From NCBI RefSeq assembly GCF_900070355.1, contig NZ_LN849456.1, positions 1,860,001-1,924,000 of the forward strand: a stretch of DNA of 64,000 nt, written 5' to 3'. Below the pieces are notes generated by a model. It saw only the letters and a program-made list of their open reading frames with translations, made no database searches and had not been told where the DNA came from. Made by a program: the position numbers and the translations under genes. The DNA comes from Devriesea agamarum. Lineage in GTDB: Bacteria > Actinomycetota > Actinomycetes > Actinomycetales > Dermabacteraceae. Below are positions 18,935 to 28,478 of this stretch, in pieces (within the stretch, counting starts at the first letter, position 1; every line of letters starts with the position of its first letter).

Positions 18935-19973
18935 CACGATGGTGCTGACCATAAGGGTCAAGGGCTTGCGTTTCGATCACCGGCGCCTCACCAAAACGAC
19001 GATGACGACCCCGAATACTCTGCCTGCGGGCAGGCACGTTCTGCGGCAATTTGATACGTTCAGGCGGAGCCGGGGCGCGGGTAGACTCCCCCTCTTCCAT
19101 CGCTGCTTGCAGCAAGCTTGCGGCTTTAGCGGTATCGCCCTGGGCGAGGTTATGCGCGAACCAGCGATATTTGCGCGCAACGGTAACCGCTTCCCCATCC
19201 ATCACCATGCGCCCGTGATCCATCCAGATGGCCCGGGTGCACATTTCCTCAATGGCTTGGGCCGCATGGTTGACCAGGAATACGGTGCCCGCCCGTTCGA
19301 GCATCTGTTTCATGGCGCGTTTTGAACGATCCATGAACACGGCATCGCCCGTCGCTAACGCTTCGTCGATCATTAAGATTTCGGGGCTGGCGGCCAGCGA
19401 GATCGCGAACCGCAACCGTGCCCCCATGCCGGAGGAATAGGTCTGCATCGGCAGATCGATGGCATCTCCGAGCGCAGACAGTTCCACCACCGAGTTGAAC
19501 GCTTCATCGGCCTGCTCCGGAGTCATCCCCATAGCAAGGCACCCGAGTCTGATGTTCTGGGCTCCGGTGAGATGCGGAATCAGCGCGGCGCTCACACCCA
19601 GCAGCATCGGCCTGGCACTGGTGAGCACACTGCCTGACGTGGGTGCTTCAAGCCCAGCCAGAACCCGCAGCAGCGAGCTTTTGCCGGAGCCGTTGCGACC
19701 GATAATGCCGACGAATTCCCCTTCGGTCACGGAGAACGACACGCCTCGCAGCGCTAGCACACTCACCCGCTGGCGACGGGCACCTAGACGCACGCGAAGA
19801 CCACGAGATGTTCCCGGCCGAGAGACTTTGGTCGTGGTGTAGCGCAGTCGCACATCGTCGGCGACCACGGAGATTCTGTCGCTGCGTTGCAGGTCCGCTG
19901 CCGGGGCCGCAGTGGGGCGGGAGGAGTCTTTGCCCGCGGGCCACAGGTTTCGCATCTCACTGTCCGCCGCCAT
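18912..19973 (-). CDS. Polysaccharide/teichoic-acid ABC exporter, ATP-binding subunit (TagH/Wzt-like)
   Basis: A 353-residue ATPase. Walker A is GIIGRNGSGKSSLL, the signature is YSSGMGARLRFA (variant of LSGGQ, usual for TagH/Wzt) and Walker B is ILMIDEALATGD. About 100 residues after the nucleotide-binding domain are Arg/Pro-rich and do not look like a Wzt carbohydrate-binding domain. ATG at 19973 lies within the end of the permease gene (17-base overlap), with AGGAGG close upstream. It energises export of the lipid-linked glycan built by the locus. Confidence 0.88.
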   Translation of the reverse strand: MAADSEMRNLWPAGKDSSRPTAAPAADLQRSDRISVVADDVRLRYTTTKVSRPGTSRGLRVRLGARRQRVSVLALRGVSFSVTEGEFVGIIGRNGSGKSSLLRVLAGLEAPTSGSVLTSARPMLLGVSAALIPHLTGAQNIRLGCLAMGMTPEQADEAFNSVVELSALGDAIDLPMQTYSSGMGARLRFAISLAASPEILMIDEALATGDAVFMDRSKRAMKQMLERAGTVFLVNHAAQAIEEMCTRAIWMDHGRMVMDGEAVTVARKYRWFAHNLAQGDTAKAASLLQAAMEEGESTRAPAPPERIKLPQNVPARRQSIRGRHRRFGEAPVIETQALDPYGQHHRAHGGEAP

Positions 19974-20868
19974 ACTTCGCCTCCTTCTTCCAAAAGAAGA
20001 TGAATCCGACGACGGTTAGGGCGATACCCCAGCCGAGCAGAACTGCCCACTCTGACCAGTGCGGCCATACCCCCTGCATCAAAATTTCGCGATACATGGT
20101 CAAAGCCGCGAAGAGCGGATTCAGGTTGAGGATTGTCACTACCACGGTGTGGTCGAGGAACCGGTCGATCGGGAACAGAACTCCTGAGCCGTACATCAAG
20201 ATCCGGCTCACAAACCCCATGGCATGGGCCATATCGGGAAAGACGAACCCGATCCGGGCAACGACCAGGGTCATCCCGACGTTGAGTAGGGTCTGCGCCA
20301 GCAGCACCACGGGCAGAAGGAGCCAGGTGAGTGTAGGCAGCTCATGCGTGGGAATCACGATGATGGAGATCAGCATGACCACCACCACCGGAACCAAATT
20401 GATGGTCTCCTGAACAACGGAGGCAATAGGGATCGCCGCCCGCGGGAACGAGAAGGACTTAATTAGCGATCGTCCCTGGCGCATCACCGAAGTTCCGGCA
20501 GTCAGCGCCCGCGCCGAAGATTGGAACATCAACACGCCGATCACAATGAAGGCGACATAATTTTCCGTGCCGCCACCCGCGTGGAGCACGACCCCGAAAA
20601 TCAGCCAATAAAAAATGACATCGAGTAATGGCTTCAAGATGAGCCACTTGTTGCCCAGCAGATTGCCATGGTGCTGGGAGGCTGCCCGCATCCGGGAGTC
20701 CATCAGGATGAAATGCCTGCGCTCCCATAGGTCGCGAATATAGCGGGGAAGCGGTGGCCGAACCCCGACATGCCCGAGGTCTGAGGTGTCCATTCCTTCG
20801 CATTGCAATTGCTCGACGAGGGTCACCGCATCGGTTTGGCCCTGCACGCGAATCCCTTTGACGCTCAT
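19957..20868 (-). CDS. Polysaccharide/teichoic-acid ABC exporter, permease subunit (TagG/Wzm-like)
   Basis: A 303-residue integral membrane protein of the ABC-2 family. A cytoplasmic N-terminal segment of about 60 residues contains RDLWERRHFILMDSRMRAA, followed by six hydrophobic helices starting at LLDVIFYWLIFGVVL and ending at GIALTVVGFIFFW. Together with the downstream ATPase it forms a 2+2 exporter for an undecaprenyl-linked chain. Its start overlaps the end of the upstream GT4 gene by four bases. The N-terminal 40 residues are longer than usual and polar. Confidence 0.88.
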   Translation of the reverse strand: MSVKGIRVQGQTDAVTLVEQLQCEGMDTSDLGHVGVRPPLPRYIRDLWERRHFILMDSRMRAASQHHGNLLGNKWLILKPLLDVIFYWLIFGVVLHAGGGTENYVAFIVIGVLMFQSSARALTAGTSVMRQGRSLIKSFSFPRAAIPIASVVQETINLVPVVVVMLISIIVIPTHELPTLTWLLLPVVLLAQTLLNVGMTLVVARIGFVFPDMAHAMGFVSRILMYGSGVLFPIDRFLDHTVVVTILNLNPLFAALTMYREILMQGVWPHWSEWAVLLGWGIALTVVGFIFFWKKEAKYGGGQ

Positions 20869-22766
20869 CCAACTCCCGTCATCCGTCGCGGTGCGACAGC
20901 CAGACTGTCATAAAGCTGGCGATAACTGGCGCCAGCCGCTGACCAGGTCCGTTGTCGTGCGCGGGTCCGGCCCTTGCGGGCCAGGTTCTTGCGAAGATCA
21001 GGGTCACGTGCAAGATCCCGAACTGCCCGCGCGAGCGCGTTATGCTTACCGGCGGCGACATACAGGGCCGCATCACCGAGGACTTCTCGCAGCGCAGGTA
21101 GATCACTCGCGATCACCGGTCGGCCTAACGCCATTGCTTCCACTGGTTTCAGCGGGGTAACCCGGCGGCACACGTCGACGTCGCGCCGGGGTATGACTAC
21201 GGCATCTAAGGCCTGCTGGTACCCGGTGGCTAGGTCTCGTCCCACCCGTCCGGGCATGTGCACACGCTGGGCGATACCGAGTTCGTGAGCTAGGCGTTCC
21301 AGCGCCGGTCGGGAGACTCCGTCACCCACCAGCATGACGTGCAGAGGAAGAGACTGCTCGGCGCCAGCCTCGCTCTGGATCTCGGCGCCAGCGTCATGAT
21401 GGATCCCGGCCTCGGCCTCGCTATGGATCAGTGTGGCGGCGGCCCGCAGCAGAACATCGAATCCCTCGTAGTCCACGAGCGAGGACACCGATCCGATCCA
21501 GAATCCGTCCGACGGTAGTCCGAGTTCGGTGCGAGCGCGAGCGGGCGAGGTCGCACGGTCAAGCAGCTGGTCGTCCACAGAGTTGGGAATCACGGTGATG
21601 CGATCAGCCCGGACCCCGCGATCCACCAGCACATCGCGCATGGTGTGCGAGAGCGTCACCACTGCATCCGCTGCCCCGGCGAGTTCACCTTCGCGTCGCG
21701 CCAAACCTGTGGCTCGTTCACTGGATGCTGCCCGGGCACGAGCGCGGTCGTCGCGTTTTGAGGCCACCCAGGTTTGTTCCATGAGGCCGCGTACTTCGTA
21801 CACCCATGGCAAACCGGTGTGGCGGGCCACGGCTTCGGCCACCAGTGCATTGGTGAAGTTTGTGGTGCAACACAGCAGGTGGGGACGATATTTTTCCACC
21901 AGCTGCGCTATCTGTTCAGCCTGGGCTTGAAGGCGCTGGGTGGTGGTTTCCGGAAGTCTCGCGCCAAGAATCCGATGGTAGGTGATCGAATCCACCGTAT
22001 CGGTTGCGCGGGCGAAGACTTTGCCGACGGTGACGGGGTACCCGATGCGGGTGACTCCCTGCACGTCGATTCCCGCGTTCTGGTGGGCCCTGAGCACCTT
22101 ATGGGTACGCAGTGTGTACCCGGATTGGGTGTGCGGCAGAGAGTTCGTCACGATGTGCAGTGCGCGCAGGGGTACTGGCCCGTCTGTAGCTGAGGCTTTC
22201 AGCTCTGTTCGGGCGTGCTGAGCCGTCCACTGCGGCTGGCCCGCTACGGCTCCTAACCGCATCCCAGAGCGCAGCAGGTCGTGTTCGCTGAGTAGGCGTT
22301 TCCGGTAGGCCGCTTGGGCACCGCGCGCGCCGGTGAGACTGGTTATGGCTGCGGAGATTTCTCCTGTGTGCCACAGGGCCCGCGCCCGCACCAGGTTGCC
22401 TCGGGTTCCGGCCGGGGCGCATGCCATCGCGATGTCTACGTCGTTGAGCTGTAACGCCACGTTGGCGGCCAGACGAGATGTTCGTCCGCTGTCACTGAGT
22501 TCTTGGAGCACTCCATGGGCTTGACCGTCTCTGCCCGATAGCAACAGTCCCAGGGCTTTAACCCCCGGGGTTGTGAGCCCGCCCAGAGCGGTGAGTGCAG
22601 AGCCGAGCATACGGGCAGGCCGGTAGGGCATACGCCGCGATATTTGCATACCCAACAAAATCGGATCGTCGAGAGCGTGCCTGAACGCGGTGCCTGCCAC
22701 CAGGGCAGCATTCGAGACAAGTCGATGCGTGCGCGCAACCTGTCTAACTCGCAAGGAGAGGCTCAT
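20865..22766 (-). CDS. GT4-family glycosyltransferase with long N-terminal region
   Basis: The C-terminal 400 of 633 residues are a GT4 glycosyltransferase: HIVTNSLPHTQSGYTLRTH at the acceptor side, PWVYEVRGLMEQTW, VIPNSVDD and VEAMALGRPVIASDLPALREV at the nucleotide-sugar site. About 200 N-terminal residues are helical and Ala-rich with TPR-like spacing and no clear function. Near residue 460 a repetitive Glu/Ala/Gly/His insert (SEAEAGIHHDAGAEIQSEAG) interrupts the domain; the DNA there is locally repetitive (about 21360-21430). It precedes and overlaps the exporter permease gene. Confidence 0.85.
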   Translation of the reverse strand: MSLSLRVRQVARTHRLVSNAALVAGTAFRHALDDPILLGMQISRRMPYRPARMLGSALTALGGLTTPGVKALGLLLSGRDGQAHGVLQELSDSGRTSRLAANVALQLNDVDIAMACAPAGTRGNLVRARALWHTGEISAAITSLTGARGAQAAYRKRLLSEHDLLRSGMRLGAVAGQPQWTAQHARTELKASATDGPVPLRALHIVTNSLPHTQSGYTLRTHKVLRAHQNAGIDVQGVTRIGYPVTVGKVFARATDTVDSITYHRILGARLPETTTQRLQAQAEQIAQLVEKYRPHLLCCTTNFTNALVAEAVARHTGLPWVYEVRGLMEQTWVASKRDDRARARAASSERATGLARREGELAGAADAVVTLSHTMRDVLVDRGVRADRITVIPNSVDDQLLDRATSPARARTELGLPSDGFWIGSVSSLVDYEGFDVLLRAAATLIHSEAEAGIHHDAGAEIQSEAGAEQSLPLHVMLVGDGVSRPALERLAHELGIAQRVHMPGRVGRDLATGYQQALDAVVIPRRDVDVCRRVTPLKPVEAMALGRPVIASDLPALREVLGDAALYVAAGKHNALARAVRDLARDPDLRKNLARKGRTRARQRTWSAAGASYRQLYDSLAVAPRRMTGVG

Positions 22767-22928
22767 TGCCGCGTTCCAGCTTTCCGCCGGACCAAAGGGG
22801 GGACGTCCGACGGGAAAAGCCTACCTGGGGCATAGTCCCCGGTCACACTCGGGCCGCCAATATCCATCACATGTCAACCACACGGTTGAGGGACATACAC
22901 CGCACAGCAAAAGATATGCCCGGGGCGG

Positions 22929-24353
22929 TTATTGGGCGCTCAAATACTCTTTCAGCGCATCAGCAGCCGGGCGCGGAACAAATCCGGTCGCCGCTAACTT
23001 CGACAAATCCAGCGTCGAAAACTCCGGCCTGGGAGCGATACCTTCCTTACCCGCGAAGTACTCGGAGGTGGTCACGGGCGTCACCCGGGACCGATCGTGC
23101 CCCGTCAGTTCGTACACATCAGCGGCAATATCAGCCCACGACTGGGAGGGGCCCTCGTTGCTGAGGTTGTACACACCCGGCGCCGCGCCACAGCTGAGCA
23201 AATGCTCAATCCCTGCAGCGAGATCGTCAGTGAAGGTGAGCCGACCAATTTGGTCGCCCACCACCGTCGGGTCAATCCCGCGGGCCGCAAGGTCTGCCAT
23301 CGTGCGCACAAAGTTCTTGCCGTCGCCAATCACCCAACTGGTGCGCACCACAAAATGGCGCGGCAGGCTCGACACAATGACGTCACTGGCGGCCTTGGTC
23401 TGCGCATACACACCGAGCGGGCTCAAACCCTCCTCTTCGGTATGCACCTCACGGGTACCGTCAAATACATAGTCGCTGGACACGTGCACGAACTGCGCGC
23501 CGAAATCGCGCGCTTTGTCCACCAATCGCGCAAGACCCGTGACGTTGACCGCCCACGCATCCGCGCGCCCCTGCGAGGTTTCGGCGAGATCCACCGCGGT
23601 GTACGCGGAGGCGTTGACGATGACACCGAAACGAGAGAAATCAAAGGCATCCACCGATGCCGGATCGGTGAGATCCAGCTCGTCGCGGTCAATACCCACC
23701 ACTTCGCGTCCGGCAAACCGGCCACCGCCCGCTTCGGCGCGCGCCAAAACTGCCCGCCCAAGCTGACCACCTGACCCCACCAGCAGCACGGGCTTCGCCG
23801 GCATGGGCGTGACGTCCTCCAACATGGGATGGGCAAGGTCTTTATCAGAGCGTTCAGCCTCATCCAACGGAATCGGCCAGTTAATAGCGACCGTCGGATC
23901 CGCCAGGTTGAGGAAGGTGTACTGCGCCTGGGCATCAGCCGACCAGTGGGCATTGACGAGATACGTGTAAGCGGCGGGCGCCTCAATCGTCTGGAAACTG
24001 TTGCCCACCCCGCGCGGCACAAAAATTGCCGTCGACGGATCAATCTCATGCGTGTAGACGGTTCCGAAACTCGGGCCTTCCCGCAGATCCACCCACGCCC
24101 CGAACACGCGACCAGTCGCCACACTGATGTACTTATCCCACGGTTCTGCGTGAATACCTCGGGTCACTCCAACTTCCTGGTTAAAGGAAATGTTGTTCTG
24201 CACCGGTCCGAGGTCCGGCAGGCCGAGGGCAAGCATCTTCTCGCGCTGCCAGTTCTCTTTAAACCATCCGCGCGCATCTCCGTGCACCGGAAGATCCAGG
24301 ACGAGCAGTCCGGGAATAGGGGTGGTCCGAACCGCTAGTTCCTTGGTGGTCAT
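22929..24353 (-). CDS. rmlCD: Fused dTDP-4-keto-rhamnose 3,5-epimerase / dTDP-4-keto-rhamnose reductase (RmlC-RmlD)
   Basis: A 474-residue fusion carrying the last two steps of dTDP-L-rhamnose synthesis. Residues 1-190 are an RmlC cupin: DARGWFKENWQRE, the active-site His in TRGIHAEPWDKYI and FVPRGVGNSFQT. Residues about 190-474 are the RmlD short-chain reductase: VLLVGSGGQLGRAV for NADPH, VSSDYVFDGT, and YAQTKAASD supplying the Tyr-x3-Lys pair. AGAGGA seven bases before the ATG supports the start. The order on the strand is rmlA, rmlB, rmlCD. Such fusions are known in some actinobacteria. Confidence 0.9.
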   Translation of the reverse strand: MTTKELAVRTTPIPGLLVLDLPVHGDARGWFKENWQREKMLALGLPDLGPVQNNISFNQEVGVTRGIHAEPWDKYISVATGRVFGAWVDLREGPSFGTVYTHEIDPSTAIFVPRGVGNSFQTIEAPAAYTYLVNAHWSADAQAQYTFLNLADPTVAINWPIPLDEAERSDKDLAHPMLEDVTPMPAKPVLLVGSGGQLGRAVLARAEAGGGRFAGREVVGIDRDELDLTDPASVDAFDFSRFGVIVNASAYTAVDLAETSQGRADAWAVNVTGLARLVDKARDFGAQFVHVSSDYVFDGTREVHTEEEGLSPLGVYAQTKAASDVIVSSLPRHFVVRTSWVIGDGKNFVRTMADLAARGIDPTVVGDQIGRLTFTDDLAAGIEHLLSCGAAPGVYNLSNEGPSQSWADIAADVYELTGHDRSRVTPVTTSEYFAGKEGIAPRPEFSTLDLSKLAATGFVPRPAADALKEYLSAQ

Positions 24354-24417
24354 CGGTTTCCTCTCGCTGATCGCTTATCCGCTGTCTTGGCTACCGGGGC
24401 ATCTACTGCCGGCGCTG

Positions 24418-26290
<1,873 letters not shown>

Positions 26291-26339
26291 GGTCACTAGT
26301 GTGACACGCGCGATCCCGAAGATGGCCCCAATACCGGCG

Positions 26340-27599
26340 TTACGATCCTTCGTGCTCGTCACAGACGCGTTGAAGAATCTCTAAATAGCGGCGCGCAAGA
26401 ATGTCATCGTCCGCGTGATCGGCCACCCAACGCCGACCCACATCGCCGCGATCCAGCTCCTCGCGGTGCGATTGGAGCCGGCGCCACAGGTCAGCCAAGC
26501 CTTGCGCATCCCCTGGCGCAAGCACATCTCCCGCCCCCGAATCCCGCAGCACCTGGGCAGCCTCACCATCCAGCAGACCGGTAATGTGCCTGCCCACCGC
26601 GAGCACTTCAAAGAGCTTGGACGGGATCGTCCAGCGGAAAGGTTCCCAATCTCGCAGGGACACCACCACCGTGTCGGCCCATAGGTAATGCCCCATCACC
26701 TGTTCGGGCGGAATCCGATCGTAAATGGTCACCGGAGCCTTGGTGCGGGCCACTAGCTGCGCCAGGCGCTGTCGGTCCGAACCGTGTCCGATCAGGCGCA
26801 CCGAGATCGGAACTCCCGCCTTTGCGAGCGCTGCCGCCGCGTAGACCAGCGTGTCAAGGCCCTGGCTGCGCCCCATATTCCCCAGATACAGGCAGTTCAA
26901 GGGGCGTCGCGCTCCCTCATCCTGGCCCCGACCTACCGGCGGCAGCAGAGGCCGGTGCGCAAGATCCGTGCCGTTGCGCACCACGTCCACCCGCCGGATA
27001 CCGCGCCCGCGCAGCACCTGGGCAAAATGTTCGGTCGTGGTAATCACATGATCAGCCGTGCGCTGACCGTTGGTGATGGCCCGGTGCACGCGCACCTTCA
27101 CCTCAGCGATCAGCCTGGCGTCACGGGAGAGCCCGCCGGTGTGCGTCACCAGGTCCGGCCAGGCATCGCGCATTTCCACGACCATCGGCAGACTGTACCG
27201 GCGTGCCAGTGCCCACGCGGCGAGCAGTGTGGGGATCGCTGGCACGGTCACCACGATCACCTCGGGGCGCGCCTCAGGATGTCGCCATAACCGGTCCAAT
27301 CGGTATGCCATAGACGCCGAACTCACCAGGTGATCCAGGGTTCTCGTGATGATGTCCTGGCCGTGCATCAGGTGAGCGACCCGCAGGATCCGCTCACCCT
27401 GATCACCTCGCTCGACCCGCCCCACCCGGTGGCGCCCTCGTTCAGCGCGGGGAATGCGGCCACTGGGATAGTGGGGCCGGGGGCAGACAACGAAGAGCTG
27501 GTGCCCAGCTTGTGCGAACCGGCGCGCCAACGCGCCCCAGCGACGCTGCGGTGCCCCGGTTTCCGGGGCGTAGTAGTGGGTGAGGAGCGCGATTCTCAT
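26340..27599 (-). CDS. GT4-family glycosyltransferase (WcaI-like)
   Basis: A 419-residue GT-B glycosyltransferase. [21 protein letters not shown] is the acceptor-side N terminus common to WcaI-like enzymes. [36 protein letters not shown] and [17 protein letters not shown] lie at the C-terminal donor site. It is upstream of rmlA on the same strand and probably transfers rhamnose or another sugar in this locus; the acceptor cannot be read from sequence. There is no good ribosome binding site, and the 123-base gap before it has no promoter I can support. Confidence 0.87.
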   Translation of the reverse strand: MRIALLTHYYAPETGAPQRRWGALARRFAQAGHQLFVVCPRPHYPSGRIPRAERGRHRVGRVERGDQGERILRVAHLMHGQDIITRTLDHLVSSASMAYRLDRLWRHPEARPEVIVVTVPAIPTLLAAWALARRYSLPMVVEMRDAWPDLVTHTGGLSRDARLIAEVKVRVHRAITNGQRTADHVITTTEHFAQVLRGRGIRRVDVVRNGTDLAHRPLLPPVGRGQDEGARRPLNCLYLGNMGRSQGLDTLVYAAAALAKAGVPISVRLIGHGSDRQRLAQLVARTKAPVTIYDRIPPEQVMGHYLWADTVVVSLRDWEPFRWTIPSKLFEVLAVGRHITGLLDGEAAQVLRDSGAGDVLAPGDAQGLADLWRRLQSHREELDRGDVGRRWVADHADDDILARRYLEILQRVCDEHEGS

Positions 27600-27722
27600 C
27601 TCATGAGGTGGTGGGAGCTTCGAGGGAGGAAGGGGAGCGGCCCGGGTTTACACCCAGCCTAGACACCGTGGGCAGTGGGCACAGTGCCATTGAGGGTGGC
27701 AAACCTCAGCTGACGTCGACCA

Positions 27723-28478
27723 TCAGTCTGAACGCAACCCGGACTGTGAATCGGCGGCGTCACCGTGGCGGTCCGGGCTGTCCTGGCCCTCGCGCTCGTC
27801 GTCGCGATGATCATTAGCGTCGCACTCATCGTTGGTGTCGTACTGATCGTCGCGATGCGGATCGGCGTTGCCGCGCGGATCATCAGCGTCGCGCTGCTCA
27901 CCGTTACGGCGCTGCTCGCCTTGATCAGCCACATGATCACCGTCATCACCCGAGCCGGGTGCTTCACCTGCGTCACCCCGAACGGTCTGGTCGTAATCGA
28001 GACCGTAGTACTGGAAAATCTCGCGTTCTTCCTCCGGGGTGAGATGCCCGTCGGCATCCAGGGTCGGAGCCGCTTTGACCTCGTCGCGATCTCGCACCAA
28101 GTGCACCGCATCATCGTCAATCCGCGCTAGCGCCACCGGGACAAAAACTTCCTTGGTTCCGAACAGGCCCATAGTCACCGTCAAGAAGGTGGGGTGCTGA
28201 GTGCTGTCGTCGAGATAAATATCCCCGACTTTGCCGATTTTGTGGCCATCGGCTCCGAACACGGAGGCATTGCGCAGAGCACGGTACTGCTCCTGGACGC
28301 CCTTGGACTCCGCATGGCTTGATCGTGGGCCGCCCGATGTGGGCTGAGATTCGGCTGAGGAGATCTCCGAGGTGGGTTCCTGTGCCTCGGCCATCACATC
28401 AGTGTCGGGAGTCGGTTCAGACTGCTGTATGCCGTTCAGGGCGGAATCCTCCATGTCAACTGTGCCAGGTTTGCTCAT
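27723..28478 (-). CDS. PRC-barrel domain protein with acidic Asp/His-rich tail
   Basis: A 251-residue protein. Residues about 62-150 are a PRC-barrel: YRALRNASVFGADGHKIGKVGDIYLDD, FLTVTMGLFGTKEVFVPV and DGHLTPEEEREIFQYYGLD. The first 60 residues are Ser/Thr/Glu-rich and the last 80 are an Asp/Glu/Gly/His/Arg-rich low-complexity tail. PRC-barrels occur in stress-induced actinobacterial proteins and as protein-RNA or protein-protein modules. No membrane segment. The start overlaps the end of the CofE-like fusion gene by four bases, so the two are probably expressed together. Confidence 0.8.
   Translation of the reverse strand: MSKPGTVDMEDSALNGIQQSEPTPDTDVMAEAQEPTSEISSAESQPTSGGPRSSHAESKGVQEQYRALRNASVFGADGHKIGKVGDIYLDDSTQHPTFLTVTMGLFGTKEVFVPVALARIDDDAVHLVRDRDEVKAAPTLDADGHLTPEEEREIFQYYGLDYDQTVRGDAGEAPGSGDDGDHVADQGEQRRNGEQRDADDPRGNADPHRDDQYDTNDECDANDHRDDEREGQDSPDRHGDAADSQSGLRSD

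Noticed and set aside
27765-28130. 121-residue hydrophobic plus-strand frame opposite the PRC-barrel gene
   Set aside because: It is the antisense of the Asp/His-rich tail, whose GAC/GAT codons read as Val/Ile in reverse. The minus strand encodes a recognised domain.
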